Below are positions 8,615-17,237 of a stretch of 64,000 bases of DNA, in pieces; the stretch's first letter is position 1; the number at the start of each line of letters is the position of its first letter. A program made the translations under genes and the position numbers. The notes under the pieces are model-generated. The model was given only the letters and a program-made list of their open reading frames with translations, had not been told where the DNA came from and made no database searches. Source of the stretch: Planctomycetota bacterium (GTDB lineage: Bacteria > Planctomycetota > Planctomycetia > Pirellulales > Pirellulaceae); NCBI GenBank assembly GCA_014381825.1, contig JACNKX010000133.1:1-64000 (forward strand), given 5' to 3'.

Positions 8615-10210
8615 ATGTTGAAAGCATGTGCAACCGCGACAACGGTCTTTGGAGCGATAGTGTCGCTCGCGATTTGCTTAGGGACAGTGAACTCTGCTAA
8701 CGCTCAAGTCCTAGGCCGCCAACCGGTCCACTTCAAGGTGAGCGGCCCCGTCGAGCGATTGGAGATGATCGTCAATACCAGTCGCATTCTGACGACGGAA
8801 CACAAGGTACCGCAGCTTCTGGTCGAGAACCAAGGCGTCATTCGCGCACAACCCATCTCGCCTAACCAAGTGCAGTTGTCGGCGCTGAAGACGGGCTTCA
8901 CGACACTGACCGTCTGGGACGAGAGCCAGGAGGAGCATTCGATTGATGTGCTGGTTTATGGTGATGCGCGAGAGCTCGAGAATCTACTGATGACGGAGTT
9001 CCCCGACGCGACCCTCCGGGTGAAGCCGCTCGCCAGCAGCGTTGTCATCTCGGGCTTTGTCCCGCGAGCCGAAATGGTCAGCCGCATTGTTCAAATGGCC
9101 GAAGACTACTATCCCAGCGTGATCAATAACATCACCATCGGCGGTGTTCAGCAGATCCTCTTGCATGTCAAGCTAATGGAAGTTTCGCGGACGAAGCTTC
9201 GACGCCTCGGCTTTGACTGGGCTAACTTCAACGGCAACGACGGAGTGGCGCAAAGTGTCGCCGGGCTCGTCTCGGGAGTTGATTTATCAGCTGGCACGGT
9301 CGCAAGCTCTGGCGGCGAAACGGTTGCCTTTGGAATTGTCAACAACGCGAACTCCTTCTTCGGATTCATCGATGCGCTACGTCAATACAACTTGGTCAAG
9401 GTCCTGGCGGAGCCCACGTTGGTGACCGTCAGCGGTCGTCCAGCAAGCTTTAGCTCGGGCGGCGAATTTCCGATCCTGGTCCCGCAGAGCCTTGGCACGG
9501 TTTCGATCGAGTATCGTCAATTTGGTACGCGAGTTGATTTTGTGCCGATCGTCCTCGGAAACGGACGCGTTCGATTGGAAGTTCGCCCGCAGGTAAGCGA
9601 GATCGATCCGTCGCGCAGCGTCACGATCAACAACACCACCGTGCCCGGTTTGCGAACGCGATGGGTAGATACCGGGGTCGAAATGAAAGCTGGGCAGACG
9701 CTTGCCTTGGCCGGACTGATCCAGAATCAAATCGAATCCGAGAACGTCGGACTACCTTGGCTGTCGGATCTGCCGTGGATCGGAAGTGCATTTCGGCGTG
9801 TTAAAGAACAGAATAACGAGATTGAATTGCTGATTCTGGTCACACCCGAATTCGTCGACGCATTGGATGCGAGCGACGTGCCGCCGTGCGGCCCCGGCCA
9901 ACTGACCGCATCTCCGAACGATACCGATCTGTACTTCCGTGGTTACCTCGAAACACCGAAGTGCTGCCACGATGGCAGTTGCTCAAGCTGCGAAAGTGGT
10001 TATGGGCCTGCAACATTCACCTTGCCAAACACATCCGGTCCCGCGTATGAACCTGTTCCTGCCGTACAACAACCCGCGTCGGCGTCGTTCAGCGACCGCG
10101 CGTCGCCTCGTACGGGAAACTTGCCTCCGAATCCACCAGCAGCAGTTGGGGGGCAGAATGTCGGTGGTCCAGGACTGATCGGACCAACCGGTTACGACGT
10201 ACTTCAGTAA
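8615..10210 (+). CDS. cpaC: Tad pilus secretin CpaC/RcpA
   Basis: A 531-residue outer-membrane channel for the pilus. There is a Sec signal peptide (about 1-30, cut after ANA), an N-terminal secretin/pilus domain (about 35-110), a BON-like region (about 115-170, with VVISGFVPR) and the secretin core (about 175-415) ending in the hallmark LPWLSDLPWIGSAFRR. The last 110 residues are unusual: they carry a cysteine-rich patch (CCHDGSCSSC, with another CG nearby) and a proline-rich tail. The extension may be a lineage-specific cell-surface or peptidoglycan contact, which is inference. AAGGA lies before the ATG. Confidence 0.93.
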   Translation: MLKACATATTVFGAIVSLAICLGTVNSANAQVLGRQPVHFKVSGPVERLEMIVNTSRILTTEHKVPQLLVENQGVIRAQPISPNQVQLSALKTGFTTLTVWDESQEEHSIDVLVYGDARELENLLMTEFPDATLRVKPLASSVVISGFVPRAEMVSRIVQMAEDYYPSVINNITIGGVQQILLHVKLMEVSRTKLRRLGFDWANFNGNDGVAQSVAGLVSGVDLSAGTVASSGGETVAFGIVNNANSFFGFIDALRQYNLVKVLAEPTLVTVSGRPASFSSGGEFPILVPQSLGTVSIEYRQFGTRVDFVPIVLGNGRVRLEVRPQVSEIDPSRSVTINNTTVPGLRTRWVDTGVEMKAGQTLALAGLIQNQIESENVGLPWLSDLPWIGSAFRRVKEQNNEIELLILVTPEFVDALDASDVPPCGPGQLTASPNDTDLYFRGYLETPKCCHDGSCSSCESGYGPATFTLPNTSGPAYEPVPAVQQPASASFSDRASPRTGNLPPNPPAAVGGQNVGGPGLIGPTGYDVLQ

Positions 10211-10279
10211 AGAACAAAGTACTTGGACGCCTTACTTGCCACGCACCACAACTTGGTTTCAATACGGTTAAAAACATCG

Positions 10280-11503
10280 ATGAGTAACGTACTTCGGTTG
10301 GCGATTGTTGATCCGAGCGATGACAGTCGCGAGAATTTGAAGGCAATGCTCTTGGGCATGGACATGGTCTGGCTTGAAGCCGAGTGTTCACGATACGAGT
10401 TCTTTGCCGATGTTGTCGGCCAGACCCATCCAGATATCGGCGTTGTTTCGATCGATCACGATGCTGATAAAGCGCTCGACTTAATCGAAGATCTCAAAGA
10501 ACGATCGCCCGAATGCAGCATCTTGGTGATAAGCGGTTCGACCGACGGGCAAATCATTCTCAAGGCGATGAGGGCCGGTGCGAAAGAGTTTTTGACTCAG
10601 CCGGTGCGCATGGAGGATTTGGTCACTGCGATTCAACGTATCGGGCGTCAGAGCACGTCTGGTAGCGATGGTCGCTCTCGTTCGTCGACGGTACTCGCCG
10701 TCGCTGGTGCGACCGGTGGCGTTGGTACGACGAGTCTGGCCGTGAACATTGGTTGCGCATTGTCGAAACGACCAGAGAATTCTGTGGCATTGATCGATTT
10801 GGATCTGGCGTTGGGTGACGCGGATGTCTTTCTCGATACAATTCCCGACTACACTTTGGTCGACGTCGCACAGAATATCGCCCGGCTCGACTTCAATCTT
10901 CTTAAGCGATCGCTGACCAAGCACTCATCAGGACTATATTTGCTCCCGCGCCCGATACAGCTGCAGGACACTTCGTTGGTAACGCCGGATGATCTGCATC
11001 GAGTAATAGGCTTGCTTAAAGCGACGTTTTCGCACTTGATCTTCGATTTGTCGAAAGGCTACAGCGAACTCGATATCGTCGCGATGCAAGCAGCCGAACA
11101 TGTGTTGCTCGTCACTCAGTTGGATCTTCCTTGTCTTCGGAATGTTGTGCGGCTGTTGATGTCGATGGATGAAATTGATGGTCTGAAAGATAAAATTCGC
11201 GTGGTCGTCAATCGAGTTGGTTTGGAGAACGGCCAGATCAGCATGAAGAAGGCCCGAGAAACCATCGGAAGAGAGATCTTTAAACAGATTCCAAACGACT
11301 ATCGTGTGATGGCCGATGTCCGCAACAACGGCGTGCCGCTCATCGAGGGAGCGCCTCGGGCGGGATTGACGCAAGCGGTGGTCGATTTGGCGGATTCGCT
11401 CTGCGGCTCAGGCGACGAGGCCGACGACGTGGCTTCAGCTCCCGGGTCCTCCAATTGGTTGAACTTTTGGCCAGGGCTCGCAAAGGCGCGCGGCAAAGCC
11501 TAG
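10280..11503 (+). CDS. tadZ: TadZ/CpaE-like localisation ATPase
   Basis: 407 residues from ATG 10280; an in-frame TTG at 10223 is also possible. The first 120 residues form a response-regulator-like domain (LRLAIVDPSDDSREN, ILVISG, KEFLTQPV), although the usual phosphorylated Asp position reads SIDHD. Residues 135-400 are a MinD/ParA-like ATPase. Its P-loop reads VAGATGGVGTTSL (about 138-150) and lacks the signature and catalytic lysines, as is common in TadZ proteins. TadZ places the pilus machine at its site in the cell. It sits directly between the secretin and the motor ATPase genes. Confidence 0.88.
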   Translation: MSNVLRLAIVDPSDDSRENLKAMLLGMDMVWLEAECSRYEFFADVVGQTHPDIGVVSIDHDADKALDLIEDLKERSPECSILVISGSTDGQIILKAMRAGAKEFLTQPVRMEDLVTAIQRIGRQSTSGSDGRSRSSTVLAVAGATGGVGTTSLAVNIGCALSKRPENSVALIDLDLALGDADVFLDTIPDYTLVDVAQNIARLDFNLLKRSLTKHSSGLYLLPRPIQLQDTSLVTPDDLHRVIGLLKATFSHLIFDLSKGYSELDIVAMQAAEHVLLVTQLDLPCLRNVVRLLMSMDEIDGLKDKIRVVVNRVGLENGQISMKKARETIGREIFKQIPNDYRVMADVRNNGVPLIEGAPRAGLTQAVVDLADSLCGSGDEADDVASAPGSSNWLNFWPGLAKARGKA

Positions 11504-11728
11504 TTCTGCGAATGCCTACCTGCGTACGTTGCTGATGTGGCCGCGCGCGCTTCCGAAGGATTAACCGGCAGAATCGGGTCTTCCCTCTTAAGCGATGCCG
11601 CCTCGCTCCCGTTTCGCGTGAACCTTGGTTTTCGCGTGAGCTATGTTTTCTGTAGTCAACACCGGGCATTATGCGCCGAGTGTTGCCGAGGACTGCCCCA
11701 AGCACTTGTTTCGAGACGGAAATCTGCC

Positions 11729-13051
11729 ATGAAAACAATCGCCCAGCCAGTCAGATCTGCCGACGCTACGAAGGCGGCTGAGTACGATAGCCTCAAACGC
11801 CGCATTCACAACAAGCTGGTCGATAAACTCGATCTGACAAAGGTCGGTGATTTGCAAGGCGACGTGCTGCGCAGCGAGATCCGGTTAGTCGTCGAACATC
11901 TTTGCGACACAGAAGACACACTGCTCAACCGCAACGAGCGCGATCGTTTGATCGAGGAAGTCCTCGACGAGACACTGGGCTTTGGGCCATTGGAGTTCCT
12001 ACTGAAAGACTCGACGATCAGCGACATCTTGATCAACGGTCCCAAGAACGTCTATGTCGAACGCCGCGGTAATCTTGAAAAGACGAATGTCGAGTTTCGC
12101 GATAACAAACACTTGATCCAGATCATCGATCGTATCGTGTCGAAAGTCGGGCGACGAGTCGATGAAGTCTGCCCGATGGTGGATGCTCGGCTGCCCGATG
12201 GTTCACGTGTCAACGCCATCATTCCGCCACTGGCGCTCGATGGCGCTGCGGTTTCGATACGCCGTTTCGGCGCAAACCCGCTCAAACTCGAAGACCTGCT
12301 GAATTACAAGGCGTTCACTCCGGAGATGGTGATGCTACTCGAAGGAGCGATCAAGGCTCGTCTGAACATTGTTATTTCCGGCGGTACCGGTTCGGGTAAG
12401 ACGACGCTGCTGAATACGCTATCGAGCTTTATTCCCAATTGCGATCGAATCGTCACCATCGAAGATGCAGCCGAGCTTCAACTCCAGCAAGACCACGTCG
12501 TTCGTCTCGAAACACGCCCCGCGAATATCGAAGGAAAAGGTGCGATCACCGCGACGGATCTTGTCAAGAATGCGTTACGTATGCGTCCCGAACGAATCAT
12601 TATCGGTGAATGTCGTGGGCCAGAAACGCTCGACATGCTTCAGGCCATGAATACGGGACATGACGGTTCGTTGACGACAACACACGCCAATACACCGCGC
12701 GACGCGATCGCTCGTATGGAAACGATGATCATGATGTCCGGATTCGAACTGCCAATTAAGGCCATGCGACAGCAGATTGCGAGTGCTGTTCAGCTGGTCA
12801 TTCAAGCTAGCCGGCTTCAGGGCGGTGCACGACGGGTCACGCACATTACCGAAATCGTAGGCATGGAACAGGACACCGTCGTCATGCAAGACATCTATCG
12901 CTACGTCAAAGAGGGAGTCGACGAAACCGGAAAGACTCGTGGTTACTTCGAGTCGACCGGAATTCGTCCCACGTTCATGGATACGCTTGAAGCCTTCGGC
13001 ATTCGCTTGCCCGCGAGTGCCTTCCGCGAACGAATCATGATGCGAGACTAG
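11729..13051 (+). CDS. tadA: Pilus/secretion motor ATPase TadA/CpaF
   Basis: 440 residues from ATG 11729. The frame opens upstream to a GTG at 11537, but the first 64 codons do not resemble the family. This is a GSPII_E-type hexameric ATPase that powers pilus extension. The N-terminal region carries the CpaF signature [11 protein letters not shown] and ISDILINGP. The Walker A is [13 protein letters not shown] (about 216-228), the Walker B region is [10 protein letters not shown] (about 287-296), and a His-box-like [11 protein letters not shown] follows. A gap of 225 bases separates it from tadZ, with no clear signal in it. Confidence 0.94.
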   Translation: MKTIAQPVRSADATKAAEYDSLKRRIHNKLVDKLDLTKVGDLQGDVLRSEIRLVVEHLCDTEDTLLNRNERDRLIEEVLDETLGFGPLEFLLKDSTISDILINGPKNVYVERRGNLEKTNVEFRDNKHLIQIIDRIVSKVGRRVDEVCPMVDARLPDGSRVNAIIPPLALDGAAVSIRRFGANPLKLEDLLNYKAFTPEMVMLLEGAIKARLNIVISGGTGSGKTTLLNTLSSFIPNCDRIVTIEDAAELQLQQDHVVRLETRPANIEGKGAITATDLVKNALRMRPERIIIGECRGPETLDMLQAMNTGHDGSLTTTHANTPRDAIARMETMIMMSGFELPIKAMRQQIASAVQLVIQASRLQGGARRVTHITEIVGMEQDTVVMQDIYRYVKEGVDETGKTRGYFESTGIRPTFMDTLEAFGIRLPASAFRERIMMRD

Positions 13052-13123
13052 AGTTAAGGCACCGTAGCTACTTAGCAGAAGAACCACTTTTCGAAAACAA
13101 TAACCTTCGGCCATCACAGTACC

Positions 13124-14089
13124 ATGAGCCCGTTAATCATTATCGCAATCGTCTTCGTCGCCGTTGTCACATTGGTTGCCGCGTTTGGAGCGATGATGGC
13201 TGGCAATCGCGCGTCACAAGCGGAAGACAGACTTGATTTCCTCACCGGAGCCGCCGGTGCCACGACGATGAAGGGGCAGGATGGCACCAGTTTAATGCTC
13301 GGCACAGCGGCCGAGGGCAAGACGGCTGCCGTCGACTTCCTGAACCGATTTGGCGATATTCAACGTTTCCTTTCGCAAGCCAACGTTTCGATTACCGCCG
13401 GCCAGTTCCTTGCGGCGACGATCGGATTGGGAGCGGTGGGAGCATTGATCATCTTCACACTGGGCCTCCCGTTTTACTTCGCACCGCTAGCCGCCGGCGT
13501 GTTGGGATCGCTCCCGTTCGGTTATGTATTCATCGCACGAAAACGCCGAGTCGGGGCCTTTGCGAAACAACTGCCGGATGCGCTTGAATTGGTCAGCCGT
13601 GCGCTTCGCGCCGGTCACAGCTTGGCAGCTGGATTCAATCTTGTCGGTGACGAGATGCCACAGCCAATTTCTGGCGAGTTTGCTCGCTGCTACGAAGAAC
13701 AGAACCTCGGCATCCCGCTCGAAGAAGCCTTAGAGGGGATGACCGAACGTGTTCCGAACCTGGATTTGAGATTCTTCGCGACGGCGGTCATCTTGCAGCG
13801 CCAGACAGGCGGTGACTTGGCGGAGATTCTCGACAAAATCGGTCACCTCGTGCGGGAACGATTTCAGATATTTGGTCAGATACAAGCCTTAACCGGTGAA
13901 GGTCGATTGTCGGGCATTGTGTTGTTGGCACTGCCGCCAGTTCTATTTGTTGTCATGTACCGATTGAATCCGGATTACGTGATGGTGCTGTTTACCGACG
14001 AGATTGGCAAGTTGATGCTGACCGGTGCCGTCTTCATGCAATTGGCTGGTGCATTCGTCATTAAGAAAATCATCAACATCAAAGTATGA
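13124..14089 (+). CDS. tadB: Inner-membrane platform protein TadB
   Basis: A 321-residue type II secretion F (GSPII_F) domain protein. An N-terminal membrane helix (about 3-25) and two further helices near 85-135 precede the cytoplasmic GSPII_F domain, with the typical LPDALELVSRALRAGHSLA and VILQRQTGGDLAEIL. Two more helices lie at the C-terminus. TadB and TadC together form the platform that couples the TadA motor to pilin polymerisation. The stop codon overlaps the tadC start (ATGA), so the two are coupled. Confidence 0.93.
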   Translation: MSPLIIIAIVFVAVVTLVAAFGAMMAGNRASQAEDRLDFLTGAAGATTMKGQDGTSLMLGTAAEGKTAAVDFLNRFGDIQRFLSQANVSITAGQFLAATIGLGAVGALIIFTLGLPFYFAPLAAGVLGSLPFGYVFIARKRRVGAFAKQLPDALELVSRALRAGHSLAAGFNLVGDEMPQPISGEFARCYEEQNLGIPLEEALEGMTERVPNLDLRFFATAVILQRQTGGDLAEILDKIGHLVRERFQIFGQIQALTGEGRLSGIVLLALPPVLFVVMYRLNPDYVMVLFTDEIGKLMLTGAVFMQLAGAFVIKKIINIKV

Positions 14090-15069
14090 GTGGAGCTATG
14101 TTTCTCGTTGCAGTTATCGGACCAAGCGTTCTCGTGCCACTCGCAGCTGGTGGTGCCGCCGTTGCTGGCGTGTGGCTATTGCTCGAAACGATGTCGAAAA
14201 AAAAGCCGCGGCTTGACGAGCGGCTTGACGAGTTCCGCGATCCGTCGCTGCGGCGCCGTAAGGAAGCTGGACCACAGGGCGCGACGGAGGCGATGCGAGG
14301 GGTTCTTGAAAAGGCAACGCCGGCACTCGCGAAGCCGCTGCAACCGCAGAATCAACAAGACGTGAGCAAGCTGAAGACGAAGCTCGCCGTCGCTGGATTT
14401 CGTAGCGATGGTGCGGCGAACGTCTATCTCGGACTCAAGGTCATCGCTCTGATGATTGGATTGGTTGTCGGGGTTGGCGGATTGTTTGTGTTCGGTCTGG
14501 GCACGCAAGTAGTGTTGCGTACAGCGATGTTCGCATGTGCCATGTTCTTTCTTCCAGACATTCTGCTCTGGCTCATCGCCAGCAAGCGAAAGGAAGGGAT
14601 CTTCCTCGGTTTGCCCGATGCATTGGACTTGATGGTTGTTTGTGTCGAAGCCGGTCTCGGCTTGGACCAGGCGATGCGGAAGGTCGCGGAAGAGATGAAG
14701 AAGTCCTACCGTGTGATCGCCGAAGAGTTTGGTCTTTGCAATTTGCAGCTTCAAATGGGACGCACGCGTGGCGAAGCCCTGCAGGAACTTGGCAATCGCA
14801 GTGGAGTCGACGATCTCAAGCAGTTGGCATCGATTTTGATCCAAGCCGACAAGTTCGGCTCGAGTATCGCTCAAGCGCTCCGCGTCCAAAGCCAAGCCAT
14901 GCGAACGCGACGCCGACAGATGGCGGAAGAGAAAGCGGCGAAGACCGCAGTGAAGTTGATCTTCCCGCTCGTTCTGTTCATCTTCCCCGGTATCTTTGTC
15001 GTTCTGGTGGGGCCTGCCGGAATCTCGATGTATCGTGAGATGTTCACAGCGATGAATGGTGGCGGCTAA
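14086..15069 (+). CDS. tadC: Inner-membrane platform protein TadC
   Basis: A 327-residue GSPII_F domain protein and the partner of TadB. It starts with the ATG inside the tadB stop overlap. A membrane helix at about 5-27 is followed by a charged linker, two helices near 125-165, the core signature LPDALDLMVVCVEAGLGLDQ and QLASILIQADKFGSSIAQAL, and a C-terminal helix pair. It is the last gene of the operon. It ends in a 4-base overlap with the convergent DapA-family gene, leaving no room for a separate terminator between them. Confidence 0.93.
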   Translation: MSGAMFLVAVIGPSVLVPLAAGGAAVAGVWLLLETMSKKKPRLDERLDEFRDPSLRRRKEAGPQGATEAMRGVLEKATPALAKPLQPQNQQDVSKLKTKLAVAGFRSDGAANVYLGLKVIALMIGLVVGVGGLFVFGLGTQVVLRTAMFACAMFFLPDILLWLIASKRKEGIFLGLPDALDLMVVCVEAGLGLDQAMRKVAEEMKKSYRVIAEEFGLCNLQLQMGRTRGEALQELGNRSGVDDLKQLASILIQADKFGSSIAQALRVQSQAMRTRRRQMAEEKAAKTAVKLIFPLVLFIFPGIFVVLVGPAGISMYREMFTAMNGGG

Positions 15070-15971
15070 ACGGCCGCTTCGAGCAAGCTGAGCAAGCGTT
15101 CCAATTCTTGCTGTGTCTCGTTGTCCAGTTCCCAAGCCAACGGCTTGCGACGATAGTCAGTTGCGAAGATCCCTTTTTTCTGAAGCAAGTACTTCTCAAC
15201 CGCAAGAAAGCCGTCGAGCCCCGCTTGCAGTTGCAACGCGACTAGTGCGCATAGCGGGAGATAGATGCGGTAGATCGCTTCTTCGTCTCCGTTTTGCAAC
15301 GCTTGCCACAACGCAACCACGGCCGGCAGAAACTCCATCCCAGGGATCGTGCCGACGATTCCGCGACGATAGCTGTCGACCAAACACATCCCGCCCGAGC
15401 CTTCGAATATCTTGGCTTGACCAGCAGTCGCATCGCGTAGCTCGGACAGCTTCGGACCGATCGGTGTGGCTTCCGGCTTGAAAAGAATCTTGTCCGCGCC
15501 GTACGAAGCAAGTAATTCAGTGCTAACTGACACGGGGATTTCCTGGCCGACGTAGGACGAGGCGTCTTGCACGATCAACGGTAAAGAAACCGCGTCGGCT
15601 AAGTCTTGGAAGTACGCGAGTGTTTGTGGGGCCGGCAATGCGGTCGAGATCGGTGGAATCGCCATGATGGCGTCGCAACCAGCCTCTTCGGCGCATCGCG
15701 CGTACTCGACGGCCTGCTTCGTACTCTCTGCGCCAACGCCGATCACGACGACGCCCCGGCCTTGGTTAAGCGCGCCGAGTCGCTCAGTTAGCTTAATTCG
15801 TTCGTGGTAAGTTAGACGGAACAGTTCGGACACCATACCGGTGCAGTAGCCGTCGGCCTCTTCGGCAAAAGCCCATTCGACCTGCCGTTCGAGACTTTCC
15901 CAATCGATCGTATCGTCGTTATGGAAGGGCGTATGAACGACCGGTAAAACGCCTGCGATTACTTTCGTCAT
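15066..15971 (-). CDS. DapA-family (dihydrodipicolinate synthase-like) aldolase/lyase
   Basis: 301 residues from ATG 15971. An in-frame ATG at 15998 lies inside a repeat element. The TIM-barrel family is clear from the N-terminal TPF motif, AEEADGYCTGMVSELF, GVGAESTKQAVEYARCAEEA and the Schiff-base lysine region KILFKPEAT. The usual catalytic tyrosine motif (YNxP) reads IVQDASSYVG, so the Tyr is replaced and the chemistry probably differs from true dihydrodipicolinate synthase. Its neighbour is an enolase-superfamily sugar-acid dehydratase, suggesting a 2-keto-3-deoxy sugar-acid lyase or dehydratase. It is the last gene of a minus-strand operon. Exact substrate unknown. Confidence 0.85.
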   Translation of the reverse strand: MTKVIAGVLPVVHTPFHNDDTIDWESLERQVEWAFAEEADGYCTGMVSELFRLTYHERIKLTERLGALNQGRGVVVIGVGAESTKQAVEYARCAEEAGCDAIMAIPPISTALPAPQTLAYFQDLADAVSLPLIVQDASSYVGQEIPVSVSTELLASYGADKILFKPEATPIGPKLSELRDATAGQAKIFEGSGGMCLVDSYRRGIVGTIPGMEFLPAVVALWQALQNGDEEAIYRIYLPLCALVALQLQAGLDGFLAVEKYLLQKKGIFATDYRRKPLAWELDNETQQELERLLSLLEAAV

Positions 15972-15975
15972 GTTA

Positions 15976-16026
15976 GTAGGATGGGCTGTGCCCACCATCC
16001 GGTTCGGTGGGCCAAACCCACCCTAC
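15976..16026. repeat. Inverted repeat of the GTAGG(A/G)TGGG family
   Basis: Two arms of about 21 bases face each other. The left arm begins GTAGGATGGGCTGTGCCCAC at 15976; the right arm (complement ending at 16026) begins GTAGGGTGGGTTTGGCCCAC. A second, single-arm copy lies at 31156-31176. The element sits directly upstream of the DapA-family start codon, where it replaces any recognisable ribosome binding site. It resembles short palindromic interspersed repeats. Confidence 0.6.
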
Positions 16027-16036
16027 TTGAGAGATG

Positions 16037-17215
16037 TTACCAATCCCCAACGCTTCCATCAGGATAGAAGACGCGTTGCGGCAATTCCTGCTCGAACGGA
16101 TGCTTGCGGACTTCTTCCTCATCAATCTCGATACCAAGTCCTGGTTGTGTGTTCGGGCGAACGATGCGGCCTTTCGGTTCAACCGTGAATCCTTCTCGAA
16201 CAACATCGCTACGCCATGGCACATCCGCGTGAACCGTTTCGCAAATTATGTAGCCCGGTTGCGAGAAACCGAATTCAAGTGAGGCAGCGGTACTCACGGG
16301 CCCTTGCGGATTGTGAGGCGCGAGAGCGATTTGATGGGCGTCGGCTAACGCGGCGATTCGTTTGGCCGCCGTCAGGCCGCCGCAGTGCGTGATGTCGAGT
16401 TGGCAGATCTCGCACGCTTGTCGCGCGAAGACTTCGCGAAACGTCGAAAGGTCGGTAATCCGTTCGCCGGTAGCGACGGGAGTTGCGATCGCACGGTTGA
16501 TCGCTGCCAAGCCATCAATGGACTCAGGCCAACAGGGCTCCTCGAAGAAATACAATCCGTAAGGATCGAGCGCCTTGCCGAACTTCAATCCCATGGCTGG
16601 CGATGGTCGAGCGTGGCAATCAACCATGATGTCAATCTCGTCACCAACCGCGTCACGCATCGCGGCGACGGCTGCTTCGGCAAGTCGTATCGGACGCAGG
16701 CCTTCGATCGGCATCGTCGGAGGCACCGCCATACTCTTGAAGGCAGTGAATCCATCTTCAACTGCTTGGCGAGCTAGATCTCCGAAGGCCTTCGCATCGT
16801 CGACCGTCGTTTCGTAAAAGTCTTCCATCTTGCCGCCGCCCAAATGGCAGTAGGTGCGAACGAAATCGCGGACGGGACCACCCCACAGCTGCGAGCAAGG
16901 GACGCCAGCAACTTTTCCGGCGATGTCCCAAAGCGCGATATCGATTCCCGAGATGGCCGTCGAGCGAACAATGCCATGGCCGTGCCAGAAGTGTTGGCGA
17001 AACATCATCTGCCACAAGTGTTCGATTCGACGAGGATCCTCGCCGACGATCAGTTCCGCGACGTCTTCGATTGCGCCAACGACGGAACGCGTGTGCCATT
17101 CGAGCGTCGCCTCGCCCCAACCGTAAAGTCCCGGCTGGTCCATGATAACTTTAACGAATACCCAATTTCGCATCCGTGCGTGGCACACAAATGTTTCGAT
17201 CTTCGTGATCTTCAT
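16037..17215 (-). CDS. Enolase-superfamily sugar-acid dehydratase (galactonate dehydratase-like)
   Basis: A 392-residue mandelate racemase/muconate lactonising enzyme-type protein. The capping domain is at the N-terminus ([19 protein letters not shown]). The barrel carries the metal ligands in [10 protein letters not shown] (about Asp198), YFFEEP (about Glu225) and VATGERI (about Glu250), and a catalytic His in APHNPQGP (about 301). This pattern is closest to D-galactonate dehydratase-type members, which dehydrate a sugar acid to a 2-keto-3-deoxy acid. The downstream DapA-family gene could act on that product, and an MFS transporter is encoded upstream. Dehydratase class is confident; substrate is not. 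Confidence 0.88.
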   Translation of the reverse strand: MKITKIETFVCHARMRNWVFVKVIMDQPGLYGWGEATLEWHTRSVVGAIEDVAELIVGEDPRRIEHLWQMMFRQHFWHGHGIVRSTAISGIDIALWDIAGKVAGVPCSQLWGGPVRDFVRTYCHLGGGKMEDFYETTVDDAKAFGDLARQAVEDGFTAFKSMAVPPTMPIEGLRPIRLAEAAVAAMRDAVGDEIDIMVDCHARPSPAMGLKFGKALDPYGLYFFEEPCWPESIDGLAAINRAIATPVATGERITDLSTFREVFARQACEICQLDITHCGGLTAAKRIAALADAHQIALAPHNPQGPVSTAASLEFGFSQPGYIICETVHADVPWRSDVVREGFTVEPKGRIVRPNTQPGLGIEIDEEEVRKHPFEQELPQRVFYPDGSVGDW

Positions 17216-17237
17216 GAACTTAATCCGCTGAGTTCGA

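Noticed and set aside
14176-15135. 319-codon frame opposite tadC
   Set aside because: It runs antisense to the clear TadC gene; composition is His, Arg and Leu rich with no recognisable motif. It is a shadow of tadC codon usage.
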